64,000 nucleotides of DNA. Origin: Niallia sp052318935 (GTDB lineage Bacteria; Bacillota; Bacilli; Bacillales; Cytobacillaceae). Numbering within the stretch: the stretch's first letter is position 1; every line of letters starts with the position of its first letter. Shown here in pieces: positions 43,616 through 51,248 of the stretch. The DNA lies in assembly GCA_052318935.1 (NCBI GenBank), contig JBQRKO010000001.1; one strand, given 5' to 3'. The notes beneath the pieces are model-generated. The model was not told where the DNA came from. It ran no database searches and was given only the letters and a program-made list of their open reading frames with translations. Position numbers and translations under genes: made by a program.

Positions 43616-44359
43616 ATGATTGGCAATATTCACTCAATCGAAACTTTTGGCACGGTAGACGGCCCAGGTATACGCTATGTTATTTTTACTCAGGGCTGTT
43701 TACTGCGTTGCCAATTTTGTCATAATGCGGACACATGGGAAATTGGAACAGGAAAGCAAATGTCCGTGAAAGATATTATGGATGATTTACAAACATACCT
43801 CCCTTTTATTGAAGCATCCGGTGGAGGTATTACAGTTAGTGGCGGAGAACCATTGCTTCAAATGCCATTTTTAATTGAATTATTTAAAGAGTGCAAAAAA
43901 ATAGGCATTCATACAACTATTGATTCTTCCGGCGGCTGCTATTCAACTGCACCACTTTTTCAAGAACAGCTGCACGAACTATTACAATATACCGATTTAA
44001 TTTTATTGGATTTAAAACATATTAACCGAAAAAAACATATATCTTTAACAGGAATGGGCAATGAACATATCTTGTCTTTCGCAACATTTCTGTCAGATAA
44101 AAAAATTCCTGTTTGGATTAGACATGTTCTTGTTCCAACCATTAATGACAATGAAGAAGATTTAAGTGGTCTTGGTGATTTTATCGCTACACTATCCAAT
44201 GTTGAAAAAATTGATATCCTTCCCTACCATAAGCTTGGCGTATATAAATGGGAAGCATTAGGTCTGGAATATCCATTAAAAGACATTGAACCACCAAACG
44301 AAGACTCCGTTGACTTTGCTTATAATATCCTTACTAAGTCTTCTGCACATCAGCAATAA
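43616..44359 (+). CDS. pflA: Pyruvate formate-lyase activating enzyme
   Basis: This 247-residue radical-SAM enzyme makes the glycyl radical on PflB. The cluster-binding cysteines are Cys28, Cys32 and Cys35 (GCLLRCQFCHNADTW), and TVSGGEPLLQ is the SAM-contacting GGE motif. LILLDLKHIN and the RHVLVPTINDNEEDL segment complete the family pattern. ATGGAGG stands before ATG 43616. The gene must depend on the pflB promoter or on a promoter inside the long spacer. Confidence 0.95.
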   Translation: MIGNIHSIETFGTVDGPGIRYVIFTQGCLLRCQFCHNADTWEIGTGKQMSVKDIMDDLQTYLPFIEASGGGITVSGGEPLLQMPFLIELFKECKKIGIHTTIDSSGGCYSTAPLFQEQLHELLQYTDLILLDLKHINRKKHISLTGMGNEHILSFATFLSDKKIPVWIRHVLVPTINDNEEDLSGLGDFIATLSNVEKIDILPYHKLGVYKWEALGLEYPLKDIEPPNEDSVDFAYNILTKSSAHQQ

Positions 44360-44398
44360 AAAAACATGAGGCATATACTCATGTTTTTATTGCTGATG
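44348..44398 (+). terminator. Very long hairpin overlapping the pflA stop codon
   Basis: CATCAGCAATAAAAA and CATGAG pair with CTCATG and TTTTTATTGCTGATG, giving about 21 bp with a two-base A bulge and a 7-base loop. The 5' arm includes the last codons and stop of pflA. The inner stem followed by TTTTT could serve as a terminator. Confidence 0.7.
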
Positions 44399-44493
44399 AA
44401 TATCATATGAAGAATTTTTTAAAATTGCAGCCAAAATTCAAGTGTTATGATGCAAGAAATGCTAAAAGAAATGAAAGAACAACTTTAATAGTG

Positions 44494-44531
44494 AAAAGAA
44501 AGGGTGTCATTTTCTCGACACCCTTTCTTTT
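44494..44531 (-). terminator. Terminator of the nadE operon
   Basis: AAAAGAAAGGGTGTC and GACACCCTTTCTTTT are perfect complements over 15 bp with an 8-base loop. It abuts the nadE stop codon and, on the minus strand, ends in a T-rich stretch. Confidence 0.88.
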
Positions 44532-45352
44532 TATTTCCACCAAGTATCAAACATGGAGACAGGTACTTGACGCTTATGTTCTGTAATTAAATAACGTGTT
44601 TCAATCTTTTCTGCAACATCTGATGGAACTTTTTTTCCTTCTAAATAGTCATCTAATTGATCATATGTAATTCCTAATTCTGTTTCATCCGCTTGTCCAG
44701 GATTACCATCTAATAAATCCGCAGTTGGTACCTTTAAGTAAATGCTTTCTTCTGCATTTAATTCCTTTAATAACTGTTTGCCTTGACGTTTACTTAAACC
44801 CGTTAATGGGAGTATATCCGCTCCGCCATCACCATATTTAGTAAAGAATCCCGTTACCGCTTCTGCAGCATGGTCAGTTCCTACTACAAGCAAATTTTCT
44901 TGACCGCCAATCGCATATTGTGCAATCATTCTCATTCTTGCTTTTACATTACCTTTATGATAATCTCTCAGCTGCTCACCTGTTGTCATATCATCATACA
45001 CTACTTTTAACTGATCGACTGGATTTTTAACATTAAAAACATACTCTTTATCAGCTTGAATAAAGGAAAGAGCTCGTTTCGCATCCTCTTCATCTGCTTG
45101 TATGCCATAGGGCAGGCGCACCGCAATAAAAGTTGCGTCATATCCTTCTTCACGTAATTGTTCAGCTGCTAGTTGTGCTAATCTACCTGCTAGAGATGAA
45201 TCTTGTCCTCCGCTTATTCCAAGTACAAATCCTTTTGCTTTCGCTTTTTTTACATATTCTTTTAAAAAAGTTACACGTTTTTTTATTTCCCCTTTTGGAT
45301 CTATTTCTGGCTGAACATGTAATGCTTTAATAATTTGTTGTTGCAAACTCAT
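44531..45352 (-). CDS. nadE: NH3-dependent NAD synthetase
   Basis: This 273-residue enzyme makes NAD from deamido-NAD, ATP and ammonia. The PP-loop SGGQDSS is at residues 47-53; TTGEQLRDYHKGNVKARMRM and GTDHAAEAVTGFFTKYGDGGAD form the deamido-NAD site. No glutaminase domain is fused, so ammonia is used directly. The start lies two bases after the pncB stop, so the genes are translationally coupled. A strong terminator follows. Confidence 0.95.
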   Translation of the reverse strand: MSLQQQIIKALHVQPEIDPKGEIKKRVTFLKEYVKKAKAKGFVLGISGGQDSSLAGRLAQLAAEQLREEGYDATFIAVRLPYGIQADEEDAKRALSFIQADKEYVFNVKNPVDQLKVVYDDMTTGEQLRDYHKGNVKARMRMIAQYAIGGQENLLVVGTDHAAEAVTGFFTKYGDGGADILPLTGLSKRQGKQLLKELNAEESIYLKVPTADLLDGNPGQADETELGITYDQLDDYLEGKKVPSDVAEKIETRYLITEHKRQVPVSMFDTWWK

Positions 45353-45354
45353 GT

Positions 45355-46830
45355 TTAATCTCCTCCCTTTATTGTTTCATTTTTTATCGTTTTTTTCACT
45401 TTATCCAAATGCTGCATTTTATTTTCCCAACATAATGTACTTAAATCAACTGGATATTCTTCCGGATTTAAAGAACGTTTATACTCATCCCATAAAACAT
45501 CCAAATTTTCACCAGCATATTTTTGAATGGCAAAGATATCAGGCGTTTGATAAATTAATTGACCATCTTTAAATATTTCCTTATGAATATCTTTTGCTAC
45601 ATAATTCGTTACAAATTTACTAATATACGTATGGGTCGGATGAAACATTTTTAATCGTTCTTCTTTTTCTGGATGTTCTGATTCTAAACAAATATAATCC
45701 CCTTCTGACTTTTGGTTCATACTATTAATAATCCGATACACTTTCTTTAACCCTGGCGTTGTCACTTTTTCCGGATTCCCACTTATTTTAATCGTATCCT
45801 GCATGTTGCCTTGTTCATCTTCAATGGATACTAGTTTATACACCCCACCTAATGCTGGTTGATCAAATGCAGTAATTAATTTTGTGCCAATGCCCCATAC
45901 ATCAATTCTAGCACCTTGCGCCTTTAAATTCATAATGGTGTATTCATCTAAATCATTACTAGCGATAATTTTTGTATCATGGAATCCTGCTTCATCCAAC
46001 ATTTTTCGTGCTTTCTTTGATAAATAAGCAAGATCGCCGCTATCCAGCCTGATACCAATAAAGTTGATGCTATCTCCAAGCTCTTTTGCTACTTTAATTG
46101 CGTTCGGCACGCCGGACTTTAGAGTATCGTATGTATCAACTAAAAAGACACAGTCCTTATGCCTTCTTGCATACTTATGAAATGCTGTGTACTCATCCCG
46201 ATAAGCTTGAATCATGGAATGAGCATGAGTTCCAGATATCGGAATTCCAAATAATTTGCCTGCTCTTACATTAGAAGTGGATCCAAAACCTCCGATAAAT
46301 GCAGCTCTCGTTCCCCATAGTGCTGCATCGAGTTCATGTGCTCTTCTACTGCCAAATTCCATTACTGTGCCATCACCAACTACATTTTTTATCCTAGAAG
46401 CTTTAGTAGCGATCAATGTTTGATAGTTCACAATGTTAAGTAATGCCGTTTCAATAATTTGAGCTTGTGCAAGTGGTGCTTCCACTCTTATTAACGGTTC
46501 GTTTGCAAAAACAATTTCTCCCTCCGCAACCGAACGTAAATTTCCTGTAAATCGAAAATCTTTTAAACATTCTAGAAAATCATCTTTAAATCCTTCTTTT
46601 TTTAAATAGTGAATATCACTTTCTGTAAACTGAAGATTTTGTAAATATTGAATAATTCTTTCTAATCCAGCAAACACAGCATACCCATTATTAAATGGCA
46701 GCTTTCTAAAATAAGCTTCAAAAACGGCATTTTTCTCCGCAATTCCATCTTCCCAATATGTCTCTGCCATATTAATTTGATAAAGGTCCGTGTGTAACAT
46801 TAAACTATCATCTTCATATTTATAACTCAT
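45355..46830 (-). CDS. pncB: Nicotinate phosphoribosyltransferase
   Basis: This 491-residue enzyme couples nicotinate to PRPP, the first step of NAD salvage. The N-terminal LMLHTDLYQINMAETYW, the GSRRAHELDAALWGTRAAFI segment, IPISGTHAHSMIQAY (active-site histidine region) and RLDSGDLAYLSKKAR are family signatures. ATG 46830 (MSYKYEDDS) is preferred because GGGAGGACAAA stands directly before it. It forms a two-gene NAD unit with nadE. Confidence 0.93.
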   Translation of the reverse strand: MSYKYEDDSLMLHTDLYQINMAETYWEDGIAEKNAVFEAYFRKLPFNNGYAVFAGLERIIQYLQNLQFTESDIHYLKKEGFKDDFLECLKDFRFTGNLRSVAEGEIVFANEPLIRVEAPLAQAQIIETALLNIVNYQTLIATKASRIKNVVGDGTVMEFGSRRAHELDAALWGTRAAFIGGFGSTSNVRAGKLFGIPISGTHAHSMIQAYRDEYTAFHKYARRHKDCVFLVDTYDTLKSGVPNAIKVAKELGDSINFIGIRLDSGDLAYLSKKARKMLDEAGFHDTKIIASNDLDEYTIMNLKAQGARIDVWGIGTKLITAFDQPALGGVYKLVSIEDEQGNMQDTIKISGNPEKVTTPGLKKVYRIINSMNQKSEGDYICLESEHPEKEERLKMFHPTHTYISKFVTNYVAKDIHKEIFKDGQLIYQTPDIFAIQKYAGENLDVLWDEYKRSLNPEEYPVDLSTLCWENKMQHLDKVKKTIKNETIKGGD

Positions 46831-47473
46831 TTTGTCCTCCCAATACTGCAATTACACCTTTATTATATAGTTGTTTCTAATACTTCCTATCCTTTATTCG
46901 ATTAATCCCTGCCATCTTCTTGTATTTTCTAAAAAAATAACTTCAACTCAATCTCGAAGCAATCACCCTTAGTATGTATAGAAATGATAAACACAAAAAT
47001 AACGTGGATAACAATATCCATTTTTTTGCTTTGTTACGAAGTATGCAAGATTTGTCGATAACCTGATGAAAATTATTATATCGAACTTCCTTTTAGTTTG
47101 CCATTCTTTTCATGTTTCTATTTTCCTATTATCTTTACGTAACATGTAATTTTGGAAATAATATTTTGTTCCCTCTCATCTAATAATTTCAATCAAATTA
47201 CCAACAGGTGTACCACTATCATACACCCTATTACAAAATATGAAAGGTAGAATTTAATCCATATAAAAATTTATCCTTCGTTCATAATGTCTTCTTCTTG
47301 TTTTTATTCGATTGTTTTAATCCTTTCATATATTTAAAAGTCCTCTAAGATAAAAAACATAAAAATCGTCACAATATTGCCTTATTTAAACTATAAATTC
47401 CATATCATCTTCTTTGCTTTCCTCTCATTTTTCCGGTATAATTTTATTGCTGAATACTAATAGAGGTGTATAA
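46831..47473. other. 643-base gap with one orphan hairpin
   Basis: Between pncB and the leader gene at 47474 the DNA is AT-rich. The only clear feature is TGGATA-ACAA-TATCCA followed by seven T at 47005-47027, a terminator-like hairpin on the plus strand with no recognised gene before it. Promoters for both flanking genes must lie here. Confidence 0.5.
47005..47027 (+). terminator. Orphan terminator-like hairpin
   Basis: A 6-bp stem, TGGATA/TATCCA, with a 4-base loop is followed by TTTTTTT. No plus-strand reading frame ends upstream, so a small RNA is possible. Confidence 0.4.
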
Positions 47474-47773
47474 ATGTTAGAATTCTTATTGGATATAACA
47501 ACCATTCCAAGCTATCAAACCATTTACTTTACGATACTAGTTGGTTTAATGGTCAAATATTTTTGGGATTGGAATTTACAAACTACAGTTAATGAAAATG
47601 TCATTGCTTCCGAAAGCAGTATTAACTTTCAGGCTAGCATTGCAACCATAAATATAAATGTACAGAAATATAACTCCCCAATTTTACATTGGATTTGTAA
47701 AAATATAAGAAAACGAACAAAAAGTTCAGCAGATGATCCAGAAAAGCCTAATTCCTCCTATCTAACTATCTAA
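47474..47773 (+). CDS. mifM: MifM-like translation-arrest leader peptide upstream of yidC2
   Basis: The 99-residue product has an N-terminal membrane segment (about 15-33), then a soluble stretch, and ends in an acidic-polar tail. In Bacillus subtilis, MifM (95 residues) sits in this place and stalls its ribosome when membrane insertion fails, which opens the yidC2 ribosome binding site. From memory its arrest motif needs Arg69, Ile70, Trp73, Ile74, Met80, Asn81 and acidic residues from 89. Here Ile70, Trp73 and Ile74 fall at the same numbers (PILHWI), with Asp87, Asp88 and Glu90 after them; overall sequence is otherwise unlike. AGAGGTG precedes ATG 47474. The downstream anti-ribosome-binding-site stem supports the same mechanism. 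Confidence 0.72.
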   Translation: MLEFLLDITTIPSYQTIYFTILVGLMVKYFWDWNLQTTVNENVIASESSINFQASIATININVQKYNSPILHWICKNIRKRTKSSADDPEKPNSSYLTI

Positions 47774-47798
47774 ATTTTTCACAAAAATGGAGGAATTA
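47749..47798 (+). promoter_or_regulatory. Stem hiding the yidC2 ribosome binding site
   Basis: TAATTCCTCC at 47749-47758, within the last codons of the leader, is the exact complement of GGAGGAATTA at 47789-47798, the yidC2 ribosome binding site. A ribosome stalled just before the first arm would open it. Confidence 0.8.
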
Positions 47799-47800
47799 TT

Positions 47801-48589
47801 TTGAAAAAGTCATCTAAACAATTATTAGTTATTTTTCTTATTACCATTACTACGCTTTTATTGTCCGCTTGTTCTTCTACACAAGCTGGAAAAAGCGATG
47901 GTTTTTTTCACCATCTTGTAGTAGAACCTTTTGCTTCCTTAATACACAGTACTGCTATGTTATTTAATGGAAGCTTTGGATTGGCGATTATTTTAATTAC
48001 GTTAATCATTCGTTTATTATTAATGCCACTTATGTTAAAACAATATAAAAAACAACAAGTAATGAAAGAAAAAATGGCAAAATTGAAACCAGAAATGGAT
48101 TTGCTGCAAAAGAAGTTAAAAACAGCAAAAGATCCAAAAGAACAGCAAAACCTACAGCGGGAAACAATGGAACTTTATAGAAAACATGGGGTAAATCCGT
48201 TAAATATCGGTTGTTTGCCCATGTTAATTCAAATGCCAATATTAATGGGATTTTATTATGCAATAAGAGGTTCTGCAGAAATTGCTTCCCATTCCTTCCT
48301 ATGGTTTAATTTGGGGCATTCTGACCTTGTTTTAACTGCTATTGCAGGAATCGTTTATTATTTACAATTTAAAGTTTCTCAAAATACGCTTCCTGAAGAA
48401 CAGCAAAAGCAAATGAAACTATTTGGGTTAATGTCTCCCATTATGATTGTGATGGTATCTTTTCATGCACCAGCAGCCCTGCCTTTGTATTGGACAGTCG
48501 GAGGTACCTTTTTAATTTTGCAATCTATGTTAGGGAAAAAATTATATCCGCCAACTACCGTAACCAATACGATTAGTACAGAAAAATAA
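47801..48589 (+). CDS. yidC2: Membrane protein insertase YidC2 (OxaA2, lipoprotein)
   Basis: This 262-residue lipoprotein inserts proteins into the membrane. A signal peptide ends in the lipobox LLSAC (Cys24), so the N-terminus is lipid-anchored outside. Five membrane segments follow. IRLLLMPLMLKQYKKQQ carries the conserved positive residue in helix 1 and INIGCLPMLIQMPILMGFYYAI-type sequence surrounds helix 2-3. The start is TTG 47801, after ATGGAGGAATTATT. A MifM-like leader and a sequestering stem upstream indicate that translation is induced when membrane insertion is poor. Confidence 0.93.
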   Translation: MKKSSKQLLVIFLITITTLLLSACSSTQAGKSDGFFHHLVVEPFASLIHSTAMLFNGSFGLAIILITLIIRLLLMPLMLKQYKKQQVMKEKMAKLKPEMDLLQKKLKTAKDPKEQQNLQRETMELYRKHGVNPLNIGCLPMLIQMPILMGFYYAIRGSAEIASHSFLWFNLGHSDLVLTAIAGIVYYLQFKVSQNTLPEEQQKQMKLFGLMSPIMIVMVSFHAPAALPLYWTVGGTFLILQSMLGKKLYPPTTVTNTISTEK

Positions 48590-48600
48590 TAATGGAAATA

Positions 48601-48633
48601 AAAAACTGTTAATCTTTTGATTAACAGTTTTTT
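48601..48633 (+). terminator. Terminator of yidC2
   Basis: AAAAACTGTTAATC and GATTAACAGTTTTT form a 14-bp stem with a TTTT loop, 11 bases past the yidC2 stop. It could also serve the convergent crcB pair. Confidence 0.88.
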
Positions 48634-48677
48634 ACTCGTTTAATAACATGTTGTCTGTAGTTATTATTGCATTTTTT

Positions 48678-49040
48678 TCAAACTACTTTGACTGTACAAA
48701 CACCTAAAAAGGCAAAGAAAATTCCACCTATAAAAGAAATTCCTGTATATAATAGAAAGTCTTTTCTTTTTTTAGAACGGAAAAGTTGAATGGCTTCCAT
48801 AGATAATGTTGAAAAAGTTGTATAAGCTCCTAAAAAACCAACGCCAAACAAAAAATAGAAAGTTTCAGCTGCATGTATACTAACTAACACTCCTAAAAAA
48901 AACGAACCGCTCAAATTTACGATGATAGTCGGAATTGGAATTGAATACGTCCATCTTTTTTTCAAAAAATTAATCAGTGCAAATCGACTAATACTTCCTA
49001 AAAACCCTCCCGCAGCGATACAAGCAATCCATTTAATCAT
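48678..49040 (-). CDS. crcB2: Fluoride channel subunit CrcB/Fluc, second gene
   Basis: This 120-residue protein with four membrane helices exports fluoride. Family motifs are GGFLGSISRFALINF in helix 1, VNLSGSFFLGVL (the Asn-containing pore segment) and FLGAYTTFSTLSMEAIQLF with the polar track. It overlaps the upstream crcB gene by four bases (ATGA), so two different subunits are made together, as in other Gram-positive bacteria with paired crcB genes. This member differs in length and lacks the extended N-terminus of its partner. Confidence 0.93.
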   Translation of the reverse strand: MIKWIACIAAGGFLGSISRFALINFLKKRWTYSIPIPTIIVNLSGSFFLGVLVSIHAAETFYFLFGVGFLGAYTTFSTLSMEAIQLFRSKKRKDFLLYTGISFIGGIFFAFLGVCTVKVV

Positions 49041-49453
49041 GTTTTAATCTTTCCTTTCAAAAAACTCATTTCACCTAGAATCATACCACCATATGCTGCA
49101 GACAAACCAAGAATCATGCTAGTTGCTATGTAAATACAAGCTTCCGCATAATGCTGATGTTCCAATAGCTTGATTGTATCAACACTAAAAGTAGATAATG
49201 TAGTAAAGGAGCCAATGATACCTGTCCCAATAGCGGTACTAATATCTTTTCGAATTGTTTGTCTTTCTGTGACAAAAACCGTAAAAACAGCAAGTAAAAA
49301 AGAGCCGAAAATATTAATGATACTGGTATTTAACGGATAGCTGTTAGCAAGTGGAATGAGACTGATAAAATATCTTGCTAAGCTTCCAATTATTCCTCCT
49401 ATTCCAACATAAACATACACCAACAAATACTCATCTCCATTCGTTTTATCCAT
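49037..49453 (-). CDS. crcB1: Fluoride channel subunit CrcB/Fluc, first gene
   Basis: This 138-residue protein with four membrane helices is the partner of the gene at 48678. GIGGIIGSLARYFISL, INIFGSFLLAVFTVF and GIIGSFTTLSTFSVDTIKL are the three Fluc signatures. The frame opens at ATG 49453, but GGAGATGAG lies inside it and a TTG about nine codons on (then LVYVYVGIGG) may be the true start. I searched the upstream side for a fluoride riboswitch and found none. Confidence 0.92.
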   Translation of the reverse strand: MDKTNGDEYLLVYVYVGIGGIIGSLARYFISLIPLANSYPLNTSIINIFGSFLLAVFTVFVTERQTIRKDISTAIGTGIIGSFTTLSTFSVDTIKLLEHQHYAEACIYIATSMILGLSAAYGGMILGEMSFLKGKIKT

Positions 49454-49486
49454 TCCATCAACAGCGATTAGATCTTTTTATGAATC

Positions 49487-49526
49487 AAAATGAAGGAAGA
49501 AAACAGTTGTTTTCTTCCTTCATTTT
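49487..49526. terminator. Long perfect hairpin upstream of the crcB pair
   Basis: AAAATGAAGGAAGAAAACA and TGTTTTCTTCCTTCATTTT are exact complements over 19 bp with a 2-base loop. It directly follows the stop of the gene at 49529 and precedes the crcB genes on the same strand. Confidence 0.7.
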
Positions 49527-49528
49527 GG

Positions 49529-49732
49529 TTAAATATCTTGAAAGTAATCTTTGTAGAAGCCGCCAACTTTACCTGAATTATCAATGATAAAATAAAATTC
49601 TTCTGTTTCATTTTTTACTTCATAATTTTGACCCGCAGTTAAAACTCTATTAACAATATATTTATTTGCATCCGTATGTACACATTTAACCGTTTTCACC
49701 GTTTCTTTTTTTTCCCAATTTTGATGTATCAT
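49529..49732 (-). CDS. Small conserved protein (probably DUF6501 family)
   Basis: This 67-residue protein has the run KCVHTDANKYIVNRVLTAG followed by YEVKNETEEFYFIIDNSGKV and GGFYKDYF, a compact beta-rich pattern I associate with the uncharacterised DUF6501 family of Bacillaceae. GGGGCAAG is the nearest candidate ribosome binding site. No function is known. It is followed by a perfect 19-bp hairpin. Confidence 0.65.
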   Translation of the reverse strand: MIHQNWEKKETVKTVKCVHTDANKYIVNRVLTAGQNYEVKNETEEFYFIIDNSGKVGGFYKDYFQDI

Positions 49733-49870
49733 TTTTTTCTTGCCCCTTTCTTATATACTACCTTAGTATATAAGGAAAGGAATGGGCGATGCAACAAACT
49801 TCTCGAAATTCTTACCTTGTTTTTAAAATATGAACGATGTTTCAGTTCTGGCCGATTTCATTTCTTAAAT

Positions 49871-50269
49871 CTAAAACTTTTTGCTACTTTCAACTAATTT
49901 CCAATCTCCATGTTCTATTTCTTCTACTAGCATTTGTTTCCGATTACAAATATAAATATATGCATGCCATTTTGCATTTTCACCGTATACCTCGATTAAC
50001 ATTCTTTCGTATATGTTATCTATTGCTCCCGGTATAAACTCTTCAAAATCATCTAGTTCCTTGATTTTTTCTACCGGCACTTCATATATTTCACCAACTA
50101 CTTTTTTTTCTTGATCTAATGTAAGAAAAGGATAGCCTGCTCCTGCATCATACAGCTTTCCATAAACCCAAACTTCTTTTGCGATACAACGATATTACTG
50201 CACCATAAAATGATTTTGTTCCCCTTGTCTTAATGAACCGTATACAAACACATTTATCCACTTTTCCAT
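49871..50269 (-). pseudogene. Gamma-glutamylcyclotransferase-like gene broken by one nonsense codon
   Basis: ATG 50269, with AAGGA eight bases ahead, opens a frame reading MEKWINVFVYGSLRQGEQNH and then FMVQ. A TAA stands at 50195-50197 (codon 25). The same frame continues without further stops to 49871: YRCIAKEVWVYGKLYDAGAG, then GEIYEVPVEKIKELDDFEEF, ending VESSKKF. VYGSLRQGxxNH and GKLYDAGAGYPFL are signatures of the YtfP/cyclotransferase family, so only one codon separates this from an intact ~132-residue gene. It follows yugU by 11 bases. Readthrough or a sequencing error are alternatives. Confidence 0.8.
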
Positions 50270-50280
50270 ATTAATCATCC

Positions 50281-50682
50281 TTAAGTTCGAATTAATTTTA
50301 TATAATACTGACGGTTCCGCGGTCCGTCAAATTCACAAAAATAAATTCCTTGCCACGTTCCTAACAGCAATTTTCCATTTGAAATTAATATCGTCTGGGA
50401 AGCTCCCACCGTGCTTGCTTTCATATGTGCAGCTGTATTTCCTTCCAGATGACGATCTTTTTCCAACTCCCATGGAAAAATTTCATCAAAGCGACGAATC
50501 ATATCTGAAACAACATCTGGATCAGCATGTTCATTTATGGTGATCCCGGCAGTTGTATGCGGACAATACACATAAGCAACTCCTTCTTTTACTTGATGCT
50601 TTATCACTGCCTTTTGTATTATTTCTGTTATTTCTATAAACATATCATGTTTTTTTGTATTAATTGTTTCTTTTGATAACAT
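50281..50682 (-). CDS. yugU: UPF0047/YjbQ-family protein (YugU)
   Basis: This 133-residue single-domain protein belongs to the YjbQ family, members of which show weak thiamine-phosphate synthase activity; the true role is unsettled. YVYCPHTTAGITINEHADPDV, with the conserved histidine, HLEGNTAAHMKAS and LGTWQGIYFCEFDGPRNRQ are family signatures. AAAGGAGAAAGG precedes ATG 50682. It heads a two-gene unit with the broken cyclotransferase gene. Confidence 0.9.
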   Translation of the reverse strand: MLSKETINTKKHDMFIEITEIIQKAVIKHQVKEGVAYVYCPHTTAGITINEHADPDVVSDMIRRFDEIFPWELEKDRHLEGNTAAHMKASTVGASQTILISNGKLLLGTWQGIYFCEFDGPRNRQYYIKLIRT

Positions 50683-50820
50683 TACCTTTCTCCTTTCAAT
50701 TTGATCATCCTAAATGTGAATGATAGTCGGTAGCCAATACTATAACTTTTCTTTCTTTTTCTTCTAATCCCTTTTTCTTAGCAAAGAAAATATGTTGTAA
50801 CAAACTACCTATTTTTTTTT

Positions 50821-50858
50821 CCTATTGATATTTCACTTCTCATAGAGTGAAAAATAGG
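50821..50858. promoter_or_regulatory. Dyad over the sda promoter region
   Basis: CCTATT (50821) pairs with AATAGG (50853), and TTTCACT (50831) pairs with AGTGAAA (50846). The dyad ends just before TATGAT, a likely -10 of sda, so it could be an operator. Confidence 0.45.
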
Positions 50859-50912
50859 TTATGATTTAATTGTTAGAAAATTCAATCCATTTTATTTAAG
50901 GAGGAATGCTAA

Positions 50913-51044
50913 ATGAAAATTATGAGTAATGAACAGTTAATCTTCTCTTATCGTGATGCATTAAAGGCCGGAAATGAAAAGGAATGGGTTTCTATACTTA
51001 AGGATGAAATTAAACGTCGTGGATTAAAACCTAATAAAGGCTAA
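50913..51044 (+). CDS. sda: Sda-like checkpoint inhibitor of sporulation kinases
   Basis: This 43-residue protein resembles Sda, the helical hairpin that blocks sporulation histidine kinases when replication is disturbed. MSNEQLIFSYRDALKAG and EWVSILKDEIKRRGL match the two-helix pattern (LSDELLIxSY and FIxLIxxEIxRRxL). AAGGAGGAATGCTAA precedes ATG 50913. I looked for DnaA boxes, which control sda in Bacillus subtilis, and saw no clear one; instead a dyad covers the promoter. Confidence 0.72.
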   Translation: MKIMSNEQLIFSYRDALKAGNEKEWVSILKDEIKRRGLKPNKG

Positions 51045-51152
51045 ATTTGTTGTCAAATATGGATGGATGGTGATGATAAACAGACTATTTTGATGATAAC
51101 TGTTTTCCTTTCACCATCTTTTTCTTACACAACGGTTTTGCCGCAAACAAGT

Positions 51153-51196
51153 GCTGACTCCTAAAAGTCGATTTTTTCGAATTTTTTGGAGTCAGC
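51153..51196 (+). terminator. Terminator downstream of sda
   Basis: GCTGACTCC and GGAGTCAGC pair with a 26-base loop that contains its own TCGA-centred hairpin; TATTTTTG follows. Confidence 0.7.
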
Positions 51197-51248
51197 TATT
51201 TTTGTATAAGAATAAAATTTTTGTGGTTTAATAACTGACCATATTCAG

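Noticed and set aside
44400..44493. Short Met/Glu/Lys-rich frame between the two hairpins after pflA
   Set aside because: Only about 13 codons long with no ribosome binding site; it looks like chance in A-rich DNA.
49454..49528. Fluoride riboswitch before the crcB pair
   Set aside because: The short upstream region holds only a long perfect hairpin; none of the conserved crcB-motif segments were found.
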